Of a stretch of 64,000 bases of DNA, positions 21,788-36,700 are shown one piece after another. Position 1 is the first letter of the stretch. Every line of letters starts with the position of its first letter. This stretch comes from Stictocephala bisonia (lineage: Eukaryota; Arthropoda; Insecta; Hemiptera; Membracidae), in assembly GCA_035578905.1 (NCBI GenBank), contig JAQJVL010000198.1, forward strand, positions 992,001 to 1,056,000, read 5' to 3'. A program made the translations under genes and the position numbers. The notes beneath the pieces were generated by a model. The model saw nothing but the letters and a program-made list of their open reading frames with translations. It searched no databases and had not been told where the DNA came from.

Positions 21788-24700
21788 CTGTGGAGAGAAA
21801 AATAAATTAGTGAAGAATTATTTCCTAAGTTTAAACATATTTCAACAAAACATTCAACAGTACTATATCTCCAGTTATATGGGAACAAACAGCGTGTTGA
21901 AAAAGTATGGAACCACCTTCATTTCTTTTGGATGGTTCCAGATAAAATTGAGAATAAGTGTATGGCTGTAAAATGCCTTCTTATACCTTTTGATATAATT
22001 TTTTTGAACCTAGTAGGAGAGCATTTGGAAGATATTATAAAAAATGCAACAACAATCAACTTGTTGCCTTTGTAACAAAACCAAATGTAATGTGCAAATA
22101 AACGATTTGAATTTTAAAAAGTTCTAATGGAAACTAAGACCCAACATTCTTCCATTAACCCTTTGCGATCAACATTGAAATATATGGGTTGTCCTCAGCG
22201 CACGCGTGGCCCGGCTGACTGGCCACTATAGAATTCCTTCTACGGTCGTATGGCCCGTGTGACTGCCCAATAAATTCATTCTCCATTTAGAAATAATTAC
22301 ATTATGCTGGTGTAGCCGTAAAGTAATTGTCAAACGAGAAAATATTGAACTAAATGAAACACCAGTTGTTTTTATTTTACTGCCAATCAAATCACAGGAG
22401 AATATAAAATAACAACGTGTCTTCCACTGCCTATTCACGTAGGCTATTGCAGTGAATGTTTGACAGTTGTTTACATCCTTTTTAATTAATTAATTAATTT
22501 TAAGCTTAATTAATTGTTTAATTTCATTTTATTTTGCAATAATATTTTAATTTCATTTTATTGTAGTGTATATTGGTTTCAATAAATGTCTTTTCATAAT
22601 TTTGTATTTTAATAATTTCTTATTTGTAGTTACACCAACACAACAGTTACTTAAGGATATAAACAATCATCATAATAATTATTTATTTATAAAACGTTGG
22701 TAAACTATTTTTATTCACGAATAAGTAATGAGACAAATCCATTGTGAGTGCATAGGTAACAAATATATTTATAGAGAATTTCGTTATTAAATAAATAGCA
22801 AGGTAAACTTTTTTAATTTTATCGAATACTAATAACTTTAAATATAAATGTTATGTACAAAATAGACAGTCAGGTTATTAATTATTATAATAAAATAGCA
22901 AATTTTAATAGTGACTGCACAAGTAGATTTGCAAACTATCATTTATTTAATTTTTTAAAATAAGTAACCAATGAAACTAGTATTTTACAATTAAATTGAA
23001 AATTGACGTTCATATTTATTAAATGGTCTGTTTAAATGTATAATTTACAATAGTTTTATAAAGTATCGGGTACCAGTTTTTTAAACTTTAAATATCCGAT
23101 GTCAATATTGCCGCTTGTAGCAGTAAATAATTCTGAGTTGATGGGAGGTAGCCGCCATGTTAAATACCGAGCTGGTGCTGAGAACGGCACGGCCCGGGAG
23201 ACGGGCCACGCGAGCGGCGAGGACAACTCACCAATAAATTATTCAGAGCTGTCTGGAATTTGTTGTGGCCCGGCAGCCGGGCCGCACGATCGCAAAGGGT
23301 TAACCAGTGGCCTTGTAATATCTCCATTATTGTTTTATCTTTTTTGTGTGTGTGTTACCTTTCATGGGATTAACCAAAGCAATATTTAAATATCTAAGTC
23401 TGCTTTTTTAAAATCAAAATGGTAGCTATGTATGACATAATTCTACTGGCTTAAGTACTTTGTTGAAGAAATCCAATTCTATGAAAACAATTTTTTTAAT
23501 CAGTAGATACTCATATAGAATTGTATGAAGTATATGTAGAAAATGTTTATATTAAACATTGCAGACGTTTCGGCTTAGTGATTTCAGCTTCGGACTCCCC
23601 AACTGAGCTGACAGTTAGTACTTCACTTGTTGAAATGTGGCCTATGTGAACTGGCGAGTTAATTAAAAAAAGATGAGTGATGGTGTTGACTAACTCATAA
23701 AAGGGTTGTTCAACTCTAGAAAGGGTGGTTTTGAGCCTGCTTATGAAACATCTACATTCTAATAACATCCTATCAGAGAATCAAAATGGCTTCATACCAG
23801 GCAAGGTCAATAGTCAAGGTAGCGTAGTTGGTTCAATCCCAGCTTCATGTGCTAAAGGTTCTCAGTTCGATCCCAATCAGAGTCAATACATTTTGAGAAG
23901 GATCAGCTGATAACCACCGGCTGTTTATTTGTCATTGGGCTATTAATTAATGACACTTTCTAAGGAATAGTCGGCCTTAGATTGTAACAATGACTACATT
24001 CGCTCATATACACTCATCACATTCATTCGAAATCCATATTCGCCCATATCTTGAAGATCGGCGTCTTATGAATAAATAAATAAAAAAATAAATAATCACT
24101 GCACTTACAGTTATTATAGAAAACATTCTGGACAACTTGGAGATTCAATGGAAACACTGTTAGTGGATGTTTCCAAATGCCTGGAGCTGATTTTGGCCAA
24201 GCTAGATGGTTGTTAATGGTGCAATAGGGGATTGGTTCAAAATCTACTTCTACAGAAAAAGGCAGCTGGTTAAGATTAAGCAGAGGAGAACAATAACAAT
24301 TAAATCAGGGCTGCTGAACGTAGTGAGATACCATGCTGGGCCCAATTCTTTTTGCATTGTTCACTACCAATCTTCCAAACTACATGAACACCTACAGTTA
24401 TACTGTCATGTTTCTGGGAGACTGTCCTCTTGACCAGCGACAAAGAACTTAAATCTCTTGATAATCAATGAACAAAAACCTGGTGTTTAATAAGAGTAAC
24501 ATTCTGCAGCTTGTTTTTATAAGGCTCTATGATAAGATATCATGACTTCCAATTATTTGAGTCTCTGTATTGATCAAACATCTGGGAGTGATCCTAGACA
24601 ATGACTTGCGCTGGTACTTCCACATTAACTCCCTCGCCAAAAACTAGGATCATCTATATTTGCACTGGAACGAATTAAAGTCATCACTACAACTGCCGCC

Positions 24701-27700
24701 ACTTGAGCAGCATATCATGCACTCACTCACAGAATTCCATATCAGATATGGAATAATCATCTGGGGCAGTGCTTCCAAGGAATACTTTAAGTGGGCTTTC
24801 GTACTGCAAAAGCGTGCTATAAGAATAATTAAGTTAGGTTAAAGGGCACTAGGCCAGGAATTAGTACATTGGAGAGATAGAACACAACAAACTTACCTTA
24901 GAAGACAAGTCTACTAACACCAGAGCAGTAAAGTAATTAACAAACACAAAAGAATCACACTATCACACATTTTCTGTACCACTGGCATATTCGTCAGGTA
25001 AGGAGAGGCAGAGAGTCTCTTTCTCTATACGAATACTTAGGTATCTCCTGTGACAACTGCAGGGTCAGATTTAAAAACTTCAAGATCCCAACAGTAACCT
25101 CTATCTACATTTGTGAAGTGGTCGCCTTTGCTTCCAACCAAGCTTTGCAGAGAAAAGTAAACTTGCATGGTCAAAACACCAAGCGTGCTACAGACTTCAA
25201 TTTGCCTGCACACAGAACATCCAGAAAACCTTCTTACTCCGGAGCTGGGCTCTTCAATCTCCTACCAACCAGTATCAAGAGCAGTGATTCGAAGATCCTC
25301 AAAAGAATATTGCAGAACTGGTTGCTTGAGGTTCCTGTCTATTGCATGGAACAATTTATTGACCATTGTGAAGAAAGACAACTAAATCTTATATCTTTTG
25401 TAAACATTTCATTTTTGTATCTCGCTAGTTGTATTTTGTTGACACTAGTTCTGAGTTCCATGTTTTTGTAATAAATCTGCTGTATCTCTCTCTCTCCCTC
25501 CCTCCCCCACCCTCTCTCTCGATCTGAAATTTAGGCCATGTGTCTGATTTTCTGATTGAACTTATTCAAAGATAATGTCTGATTGGGATATGAATTCAAT
25601 TCATAGCAAAATGTTAAAATTATGTTTTAAAAATAAATCAAATGTCTTGAACTTTATATCTAAGTTATATATACCAAACCTTCACAATTATTGTACCTTA
25701 TATCAACAAACATAAACTGATGAATAAAATAAAATTAACAAACAATAGTAGGTTAGCGTGAACCTCAGTTGTTGATTGAGAAAATAGTTAATAATTTATT
25801 ATACTGTTTATGTTGAGATCATGCGGCTATCAAAGCAAGTTGTCTGCTCTCCACCATCACAATTAGAACACATCAATACACAAGAGACTAAGAGACATAA
25901 ATCAATTAACTTTTATAGGCAAACAATATATTGATTTCGTACTCCTTCACTTTTTCTTAAGCTCCGAGTACAAATATTTTAATGTCCTTACTCGGAGATC
26001 AGCATAGGGCTTCTTAGAGAAGAAATTGACTGTGAGTGGGAAAAAGTCACTGGGAATGGCTGTAGCCGCAGTGAACTCGAGCGAGCCTGTACGGTTACTT
26101 GAATCTATCACCGTGTGGCTCCAGGTGAGAGTGTTCTTGCGGGGGTCATGAGAGTAGTCACCGTCACACTCGGAAACCACAGGCGTGCAACCAATCCTGA
26201 AAGAAAACCACACTTCTAATTACAAGAATTGTTGTGATTTTACATCTTAAAAAGCAAATATGTTTCCATATAAAAAAATGTTACTAGTATTTAACTATAT
26301 CTCCAAACAAATTGAGATTTCAACGCTTTAATGTGTGGTCCAATCGTTATGAGTTATTAACTCAACCTTAGCATATCATTAGGTGGATTGGATCTAAAAA
26401 CACTGCATTTTATTATTTGGATATTCCAAGAGTTCTAAAAAAAGGTACGATTTTCATCTCTGGTTTATTAATAAATAGCCTGACTGTTTATATTGGCAAC
26501 AATATTGGGACCACTATACTTACTTTACATTATCTCTTTGTTCACTGTGAAATGCATTGTAATTTACAATCTTTAAACTTTGATACATAAAACTTTAAAG
26601 CTCCTGATGATGGAAGTGTTAAGCACATTGAAGAGGCAATTATAATTAAAACATTAAATATTTCAAAATTATTGAATTAACATAAGTTACACTATCAAAG
26701 ATTACTTCTAAATTTCTTGATGAAGGCAAACAAAGAAATATTTTACAGATCGTATTTAAGATGAATTCCCTAAATTTAAAGCTCATTTGTAGACAAAAAT
26801 AGAACACCACCTTCTTATAAACATACCCTAATTAATATTGCTTGTCATAACATTTAACAAAACAAAACACACACTTAAAAAATAAGCATACTTTAAAATT
26901 CATAAAAGCAATAAGTTTTAGTAAAGAAGTACACAGTTTTGAAATTCAATTCTTTCCAAAATATTAAAAAGAACCGATAGAATTATTACATTTAAAAATA
27001 AGTTACGACAAGTTTTGTTTCTGCACGTGCACCCTCAAATGAATAAACCTTAGAATTTTATAATAAATTTAGAGTGATAAACTGTGAGCAGTCTTACGGC
27101 AGAGGTATGTGGATGGAGACATCATTCAATTCCAAGTGTGAGTGTTCCAGCTCATACTCAATGTTCACGTCACAACCCCCTTGACCATTCTCCGATGGCC
27201 AGCAGTTAACTGTAGAAAATCAAATAGTAAAGTTAAAATAAACAAGGGAAACTTTTAGAGATGCGTTCCTGCTATAAATAACTACTATTTTTGCATTACA
27301 GGGATTGTGGATGTACAGTGGAAGTTTTTTGTATTAAAAATCTAAAAGCCAATTCATTATGAAAAGAACACAATAAGGTCAAATAATATGAAAAATGTAT
27401 TAGACAAACTAGACTGAGAAATTTGATTATAGCACGTGTATTTGGAAAAACTGCTTTTTAAATGTGGGAAGGATGATAGGGAAGTGTCATAGAAGGAAGT
27501 AGAGAAAGCAGTAAAAAAGTTAAATCAGAGGAAATCTGCAAGAATAAATGAAGAAATGGTGGGTGGTAGGAGAAATAGGGATTGACCAATGAGGAAGCAT
27601 AATTTAACATCAAATGATTAGAGACAGGCAATTATAATTCATATATTCTCAAGAGAAGAAGTAGAAAGGGTGCCAAAATTATAGCACAATTTCATTAATG

Positions 27701-30700
27701 AGCCAAGGTCTTATCCAAGGACAGCTGATGAATGAGAAATATCATTTGGAATAAGCATGTCCAACTAAGATATATCATTAGGTTTGAATGCACTTTATTT
27801 ATAAATTATCTATGTATTTAAGACTCATGTCATCAAGATTTAAAATATTGATTGCAAGTGAATAAAGATGAACTTGATTAGTCCTTCTTACTAAGTAGGT
27901 TGCTGATTATAAAAAGGGCAATTACTATCAGCGAATGAGCCAACTAATGCTCAATGTGGAATTCAAACCATGTAGTATTGGTCTGAATTTTTTGTTTTCT
28001 GACAACCAGATACTCAGTTCTCTCAAGAATAACATCCGACCCCTGGCCACAATTCCAACACAGACACTAGTTATTATTATGGCTTCTTTAACAATTTGTA
28101 CATCGATGGTAAACACTGGGTGGCCGCCCTGACAGTATTAAGAATAGTGAGAACAGAACCCATCACTACAACCTCAACAGCGTTACACCACAACGCTAAA
28201 TAATTAATATAGGACACAGGAAAACTAAAACAGAGAAGATAAGTCTACAAACACAAACACTTGACGCATAATACAGATAGTGCCACAAGATAATTTAACA
28301 ACCCCTTTTAGTTATTAATCTTAAAGTAATTTTTCAAAAGATTTACCATCAAAAACATTGACTTTTTCAGAGAATGAGAAAAGGTGCTGGATTAAATCTA
28401 AGGAAGAAAAAGGAGAAAATGCTGTATCCTTTTACCTCATAAAAATAGCACTGCTTATCTTTAAAAATGCTAATAACATAACCACTTGTAATATCTTTTA
28501 TCTCTTTCATATTCACACATTACTTGAACATTTTGCTAGTAAAATGATCAATTTGTTTTTCTTATGGTTTTGAATATATGATACACCAACTCACTTGAGA
28601 GTGGGACACAGGAGTCATCTTGTGACTGGAACCGCCATTTAAGGACTCCAACGTCGGTGGTGAGAGGAAATGGCTTAGATGGGTTTTTTAACCCAATCTG
28701 TGACTTCATTTTGAAAAGTTCTTTATCCACATTTGGATGTGTCTGAAAAATATATTATTTTTTGTAAATTAGGACATTTATTATAATCAACAAAAGTCAA
28801 CACTGATGATGGGTTTCAGACATTTTGTTGCAAATAGCAATATATAAACACAAAACATTTATTGGAAAAGAACAAGGAAATAGCAATTTACATATGTTCA
28901 GTATATGTAACTACAGTACTGAATCAAATACTACAGTTGTATAGAAATTAATATTATAAATTAAAACCCACAGCAATATTAATATGTAACTACACTAACA
29001 TTTATGAGTGGAGATAACATAGCTTTTGTAGTTATTTGATTAACTGTATGCAATGTATCAAATATTATAACATTGACTGTAGAAACGAATAGAAAGACCA
29101 AAGCAATTTGTTTGCTATAGACACGCACCTGTGTTGCTATCTAACTGTGAATGGTCTCAAACAGGTTACTAATAGACGAATATTTGGCGTACTATTAGCT
29201 CAGTTATTATTCACTTCAGCGTGAGCTGAACTGAAAACTGACTCCAGCAAATTTTTAAAGAAATAAATTAGTAGAATTCTTAAACAAGAAATTAGTTTAT
29301 ACCTGAAGCTGGATTCCTCTCGAGTCTCTATTCTCCAATATGACACGTATACGGCCATACTTAGCATCCGAGATTCGGAGAGTAACCAATCCGAAGAGTT
29401 CAAAGCTTTGCACTCCACCATCCCGACCCACCCTTAGCACCATCTTCTCCTCCTGCCGGAGATGAATGCTGCACATACGAAATTAATTATAATGATTAAA
29501 CTTAACTGATTAGCACTCAGCAGAGATCTTTCCTACCTCATTATATTCATCACAAATATTTAATAAAGTATAAAAAACTGGAACAAAGCAAGTCTTCTAT
29601 TTTGTTTTGTTTTTAGACACCGAAAGCTGAATTGACTTTCATGTCAATTAAGACTTTATGTAGCTCATAATCCAAAATTTGAATTTAGAGTGTGTTTTTG
29701 AAGTGGTATTAATTTTTCTTTAGTGTAAATTCTTCAGCATTGTTAGACTTGGAAGAAGCAAACCAATAAGTTTCTTTACAATATTCCCTGTTAGAAAAAC
29801 TGATTCATGTTGACTAATCTAATGTAAAGAAATAAAAAGCATACTAGGCAAAAAATATTCAAATAAAAAAATAAATAAAAATAGAACCAATGATAAAAGA
29901 AAGTAAAGAATTAAAAACATGCTAGGCAACATATTTAGATAAAATAACTAATTACAATACTACCCATTATATATTTCATTGAATAAAGCTTCCACTGTTC
30001 AATTTCTGGAAAACCAAAATTAAAACTTACTATACAATTTAAAATAAAAAATTAAAAAGAATTGATGTTCAATTGTTCACTTAGATATACTTTTCCTATT
30101 TATAAACTAGTAAAAATAAATTTGAGTATAGTTTAAAAATAAATACAATAGTCTCTAATAATCTAAAAAGAAATGTTGCACAAGTGAAAATTATAGATTA
30201 CTGATTCTATAATGGAAAACCATGTCTAAACAGGAGAAAACTGTAACTGTTGAGTCTTAAAAGACTATACACTAAACATGGCTTAAACAAGAGAAAAAAA
30301 ATTCACTTCCTGTCAAGACAAAACTCCCCTACCAAAAAAATGTATTCTGTTAAAAAGATCAGATGGAGTTGGATTAGTGTTATGTTTTTGTTCATTATAT
30401 GAAAATTAAAACCTAACCATCATTAAACATTATCAATTACAGAAATATACAGGCTTAGATATTATTTAGCTGACAAAGCATTGTACTCTATTAATAAATA
30501 TTTTCAAACTTAGTTGTAGTGCTGCATTTAAGTTTTAAAAGTAGTTTTAGATAAGTTGAAAATATTGACACTATTCAATGTATGTTTCATGAAGAGCTTT
30601 AAATGATTGATTGACAATTAAAATAATGATATAACAATTGGAAATAAGCAAACACAGACATACACAAAGCACTTAATTCAATATTTTATTGTTCATAAAA

Positions 30701-33700
30701 AATGTCATCACTGTCTTCAAGACATTAGTGTGTACCACTCAATTACAGGAGGCCGGAGGAGGGCTAAAATAGATTTCATTTTTGGCAGCAGTAAGTCGAG
30801 AATCAAGGTTTCTGAACTTCCCTCAAAGTTGCCAGTCGCTAAACTTGCATTACCTACATATCATTTTCCTACTCCTTATTACTTCTTGACTGTCACATTA
30901 CCACACCAACCGGACCGACAAATGTAGGATCAATGTGAGCCTACTGTAGTAATAATATTTAGATAATGCTACTTTCACATATACTGTACTGCAAAGTATA
31001 TGTAAATTAATTCTGATGTGTTGGTCCGTAGCCTGTAGGGCATTAATATCCCAAGTAAGATGAAGGACTCTGTATACATTTTTTATTCATACTTAATTCT
31101 ATAGAAATATGTTTTATTTCATGTCAAAAAACACATGTAAATACTATTTGCTGTATTTAAAATCAACTCACTCGTCAGTATTGACAAGGGAAGGTGCGGG
31201 AATCTTCGGGTTGACGATGGCCTGCTTGTTGAGGGCTGGAGTGACGACATTCTCTCCCTCAGACTTGAGCTGGTCAACAAAAGACTCCACGTCTCTCGTT
31301 TTGCTTCCCAGTTTCATTGCTTTAGTGCTGCTTGATACTTTCCTGTTAACAGATAGAATAGTAGAAAATTAGCTAACACTTCGACACAAACATCCAATAC
31401 TGAAGACAGTGAACCGTTCATTGTAAGAGAGGAGCTAAATCTCAGTTGTTTGGGTGACTTTTTAATGACGAGTTATCTGATTTTAAATCACATCTGAACT
31501 TTTATGAAATGTATTTTAATTTAATTTACATTAAAAAATCAACAGGTATTTTCAATATAATACTGAATTATTATTACAATTACTATTTTTCTGTAATATA
31601 ATGTAATTTATATGTATTACAAAATACATTTTGAGAAGGATCAGCTGATAACCACCGGCCGTTCATTTGTCATTGGGCTATTAATTAATGACACTTTCTA
31701 AGGAATAGTCGGCCTTAGTTTGTAACAATGACTACATTCGCTCATCTACACTCATCACACTCATTCAAAATCCATATTCGCCCATATCTTGACGATCGGC
31801 GTCTTATGAATAAATAAAATTAAAAAAATAAAAATAAATTTTCTGAACTTTGTAAGTATAAAATGTTTACTAATCAATTGTTAATTATTTAGATTTGATT
31901 AATCTATTGCTGTACTGAAATTTGCTACGGGATGCCCAATAAAATAACAGATTTTTTTACATAAAATGTTTGCATTTGAAGTTTCTCAATGAGCTGAACA
32001 TAAAAGGAAAGAGACAGTGCTAAAAATGGTGAGTTGGAACCTGGTTCAGTGGGACATGAAGGAGTTTACTGCTAAAGTCATCTTAGAGCACTAAACTGAA
32101 GATATTGATATTGAGGAATCCAGATGATAAAAATATTGGAAAAGTATGTTTAGCCACACTGGAGTTGATGTGTTGAGAAAGCATTACGAGACATTCTGTT
32201 GTCTACTAACAGGATCAATTAAAAATGGTAAATCAATAAACTATTCATGGCACATTAGTATAAATTAAATGTGAATATCAATTTGCTTGCTCCACTCTAT
32301 TGTATCTAACTACTCACACTGATGGAGTGTAGGGCTTGGACAGCTCGGAAGCAGAGTCGCCGATGACTGGTGAAGGGGAGAAGCCAGAAGAGCTGCCAAA
32401 TCCTCCTGCAGAGCCCATTCCGAACCCCACTCCACCTGGCCCACCCTTGGTTATCCCGCGTTTACCTGCCTCCATTCTTTGTCGCTGCAGCTCCTTGGCC
32501 TTCTCCCTCATCTTATTCTTTGCCTCTCTCTCTTGTGTCTGTAATAAAGATTCTTATTAAAGTTAACTTATTAATACATGTGTTTTAGGTCTACAAATTC
32601 AAATTTAGAAATGACTTACATTCAACATCTTAGGGACCTAAATCTAATGAGTAAGTGTTATGAAAACAATAGTAAAAAGTAAGATGAAATTATATTCTTA
32701 CTAGAGTTGATAACTTGAATTACTATTGACTGTTTACAGAATTTCTACTCAATATTACATAGTTACAAATCATTAAGGCTGAGATATACTACTGTTTGGT
32801 AAAAGTGATAATTGTAGAATGCAGTGAAATAGAACAAAATTACAGGTGTCCTGAAGTACTAGTTTTTAGTCTAATATTTACAATGCCTGGTCGTTCAGAG
32901 AAATTCTGTAACACATTTCTTTAGATGCTGGCTAGCTCAGCAGATAACCTGAGTTTAACTTTTTGTGAGATACAATACACTTTTCCTCTATACAGCTATA
33001 GTATATTAGTAGTCACATCTAAACACTGGTTTTTGTTAAATGGTAGAAAGGACTGTTCAGTCCTGCCTTGTTCAGAGTAAATCCTCTGCTTGTTTCAATA
33101 GAAAACAGTATATTTGAACAGAATTAAACTAAAACTCGATTTAATTATCAAACTAGACTGGCTACAAATATACTTGATAATATCTAGAGCTTTTAGGATA
33201 ACAGGGGAAAGGATTGATTGATCTCCAAGCCTTAGCAAATGATATAAAATTTATACAATACATTTACTATCACTAATTCTGTTATATAAATAGTTACATA
33301 CCTGACGAACGGCTTGATAAACCTTCTCTTCATGTGAATCCATTTCAACAAAAGTCCGAATTTGTGCAAGATTGACACTTTCTCTATACCCAAGAGCAAC
33401 GATTTCATCAAAGGCAAAGATAAGATTAAAAGCATGGTCGGCTATTTCAGACTCTTCCATGCTGCGACAGTATTCTGGGATCTAACAAACAAAATGGAAT
33501 TTTAGTATGGTATAGACTATAAATTAATAAACTGACTATATTGTATGATAGTCAATGTATGACTATATTGTATGGAAATGATTAAAGAAACTATATTGTA
33601 CTCTGTCCGGCGGATTAAACTTTATTCGCCCAAAAAAACTGGACGTAGTTCCAACTTCTCTCGCCAGTGTCGCATGACTTCTATACTTTCTTTCCCTTTA

Positions 33701-36700
33701 GAGCCCTCTTAAACTTCACATGGCTATCTATATTACTATAAAAAATTTAAATTCAGGATAGGAGGATGATACTTTTCTGTCAAGGGAAATATATATATAA
33801 GCCAAATACCACTGACTGGCTCACTCACTCACTCATCACGAAATCTCAAAAACCACCAAACGAATTGACACGAAATTTTAAAGGAAGTTAGCTTTAGTAT
33901 CAAAGGAACCCACTAAGAAAGGATTTTTAGAAATTCTATTCCTAAGGGGTACAAACAGCCCCTACAAGTTTCCTTTTTTCCACAAGAATAACACCGGGTT
34001 GATTTTAGTAAATTAATAAGAGCTGTTTTGTAAATAAATAAACATGTTTATTTTGTATGTTTGACATTATCCTACTGATGCAATCTTCAGCTGTTAAACA
34101 AAAACAAAGGGTATTTATACAAATAAATAGGTAGTAACGCAAGTAGTGTGAGTGAGATACTGTAAATAAGTTTAATATTGTGATTTTATGTTATATAGTT
34201 AGTCTACTATTATTTGTAATCAAAAGTCACATGCCGAGGCCGAAGTGTATCGAGCGCAGTGAGAGTTGGGGTTTGCATGCAAAGCGTGCAAGGGTGTCCC
34301 TTAGTATATATATATATATATATATATACACAAATCTGTATGTTAAAAAAAAGACTTCTATAACCGTTATCACGGGATGTTGAGTAAATCAGAAGTAAAT
34401 ATTTTCTCATCACTTAATCTAACCTAAAATAAATAAAAAATTTGATACCTGTATACTAAGCAAAAACCAAACAAAAATAGCACTCGTCAAAATGATGTAT
34501 GTACAAAATTGAAGTGATCATAATACTACAGCAACTAAAAAAATGAGATCAGCAGCCCAAAGATTTTTTTAACATTTTCAGTGCAGGAAAGGTACAGTTA
34601 TTTGCAACTTTGAAAACATGAGTACCCAGAGTGCTGCCAACTTACATGGGAGCCAAAAACCAATGAAGTAATTTTTACAGACATAATAAAAAAATTGAAA
34701 ACTTTTACAAGCATTTACATCAGTTTCAAGGGGTGTTAGTTAATATTCTGAAAACAAAGTTAGCATTTTGGGGACGTTTAGCATATTTTTCTTCAGCAGT
34801 TAATGTGTTAAATACATCTTGTTTCACTACTCATATGCATTTGATATGAGTAGTGAAACAACACTTTGGTTAATACAATTTGATTAAATTTGTTATTGAT
34901 CCAACCCTAACTAACTTAGCTTTAAAGGAGCACATCCAAAATAGTATGTGAAGTAAGCAAGCATTGTTAGTGTGGTGTGATTCCGTAAAGGTTACATTTG
35001 ATTTACCCAAGATAGTTGAGTGGTTGCACAAAGTGTCATCGTCAAAACAATTTGAACAGTAATATTTAGATAAAATGTGATAAAGTACAGACCAGTTCGT
35101 ATTTAAACCCATTAAAATTAATTAAATCAAATTGAAACATATAAATCAAAGAGGAATTCTCAATTGTAACTTACCACTCTAGAAAATAATCGTAAAGTTT
35201 CAAGATCTTCTAATATATTGGAAGCCTTTGTTGTTATTAGAAGCATGTAGAGTTTCTCCAGAGGTTGGTACACGTACCGCACTGATTCCGTCTCTACAAA
35301 CGTATGTTGTTTTCCTGTTGACATCAGTTTGGGGAAAGCAGCCAGGAGACCTTCGATGCGAGCTTTTGTCATTTCCACAAACTGCCTTGATACAATTGCT
35401 GTCATAAACAAAAAAATTACTACTGTAGCATTATTGTAAAATTTTCTAGATTTTATTCTTAATTTAGGGGAATACAATCATGCAATTTGCATGAGGGATA
35501 GGATTTTCCTTGCATTTTTTGCAGATGATTGCTAATACTTTTTAAGAACCGGTTTTACTTATAATAAATCAAAATGAAATTCATACCTTGCTACTTATGT
35601 GTTTTAACAATTTTGTATGTTTGGCAATCAAATTAAAAAAATAGGTTATCAAATACTTGCAGGACCAACTGGGGTTGCAGCTGATCTGAGATACTGTATT
35701 GAGAACTTAGGTTATCCGCAGACTGGTATCAATATAATTATAGATAAGTGCTGAAACCACTTAGCACGTGAAGTGCATATCATGCTAGACATATTTACAT
35801 GGCAAACAATAATTACTTAGCTCTCGACTTCTTCCCCCTAAGGTTTAATACCCATGTAACTTTAATACCCCCATTGTTGTGCATTTTCCAGTGGTGGTTA
35901 ATACCTCGTCATTCCATCCATGGTCTTTGATGAAAAACACTAAGTAGATAATACATGAAAACAAAATTGTATCTTTATCTTTATTTCCTGCAACTTATGT
36001 GCCGGCATTCAAAATCAATGTTACGTTTGTAACAATCTCATTTGTTAATCCAAACAGGTAATGACAACTGTTGAAATTATCAACTAGGATTATTTCAAAT
36101 AATTTTTGTCTATAATTTTATTTTGTGGTTTGTGGTTGTTTTACTAGCTATAATTTTATTTAATGTATTCAAATACTCCTGACATCCTAACGTTTTTATC
36201 AAAACTAATTTGTTTTTTAAATGATATACTACAATGCAACACTATGAATTAGAAACACATTTTCTTATACGCTACAATCTTTTTAGGATTGGAAACGTCT
36301 ACAAACATGGAGTAGAAAGATATTAAATTTTTACAATTGGTTGAATTTGATATTGTTTCCAGCATGATTCAAATTGGGCCAATTAGAACTAAAGTCAAGA
36401 ACTAATGCCTGGTTTATTTCTGGCATTGCTGAGGGCTAAGACGGTGGTTTGCTACATAACCGGCCCACCTGGGTTTGATTACCAGTGCAACCATTAAGTT
36501 TTTTCCCCAGTGCCACTTCCATGATTCATTGGAAGTCACTTAAAGCATTTGTCCAACGGGGCTTAAAAAAATGGCCTGACCATTGTAGGTAAGGATAACT
36601 CAATTTTAAGTTTGCATCTCTCACTAAAAGCAATAAAACATTTATTTTTAGCACGATACTCACTCTTTCCTGCTTTAGTGCAGACAGCAGCAGCAATTAG

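Noticed and set aside
23099..23389. 96-codon open frame on the plus strand
   Set aside because: It crosses the right end of the piggyBac-type MITE into flanking DNA and has no recognisable domain; GC-rich ends of the MITE simply lack stops.
23560..23770. 73-codon minus-strand frame with a GACGTTTCGGCTT motif, possibly a Penelope-like relic
   Set aside because: Only one short suggestive motif and no GIY-YIG or RT blocks nearby; too weak to annotate.
23810..23890. tRNA gene suggested by A and B boxes
   Set aside because: The boxes belong to a SINE head shared by dispersed copies; no complete cloverleaf with an acceptor stem could be drawn.
25947..25991. Continuation of deltaCOP coding segment 9 to an in-frame stop ([13 protein letters not shown])
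   Set aside because: The residues do not match the family, a GTAAGG donor lies at the point of divergence, and the conserved C-terminus was found at 21787-21698.
32336..32588. Pro-rich plus-strand frames
   Set aside because: Antisense of the Gly-rich linker exon of deltaCOP.
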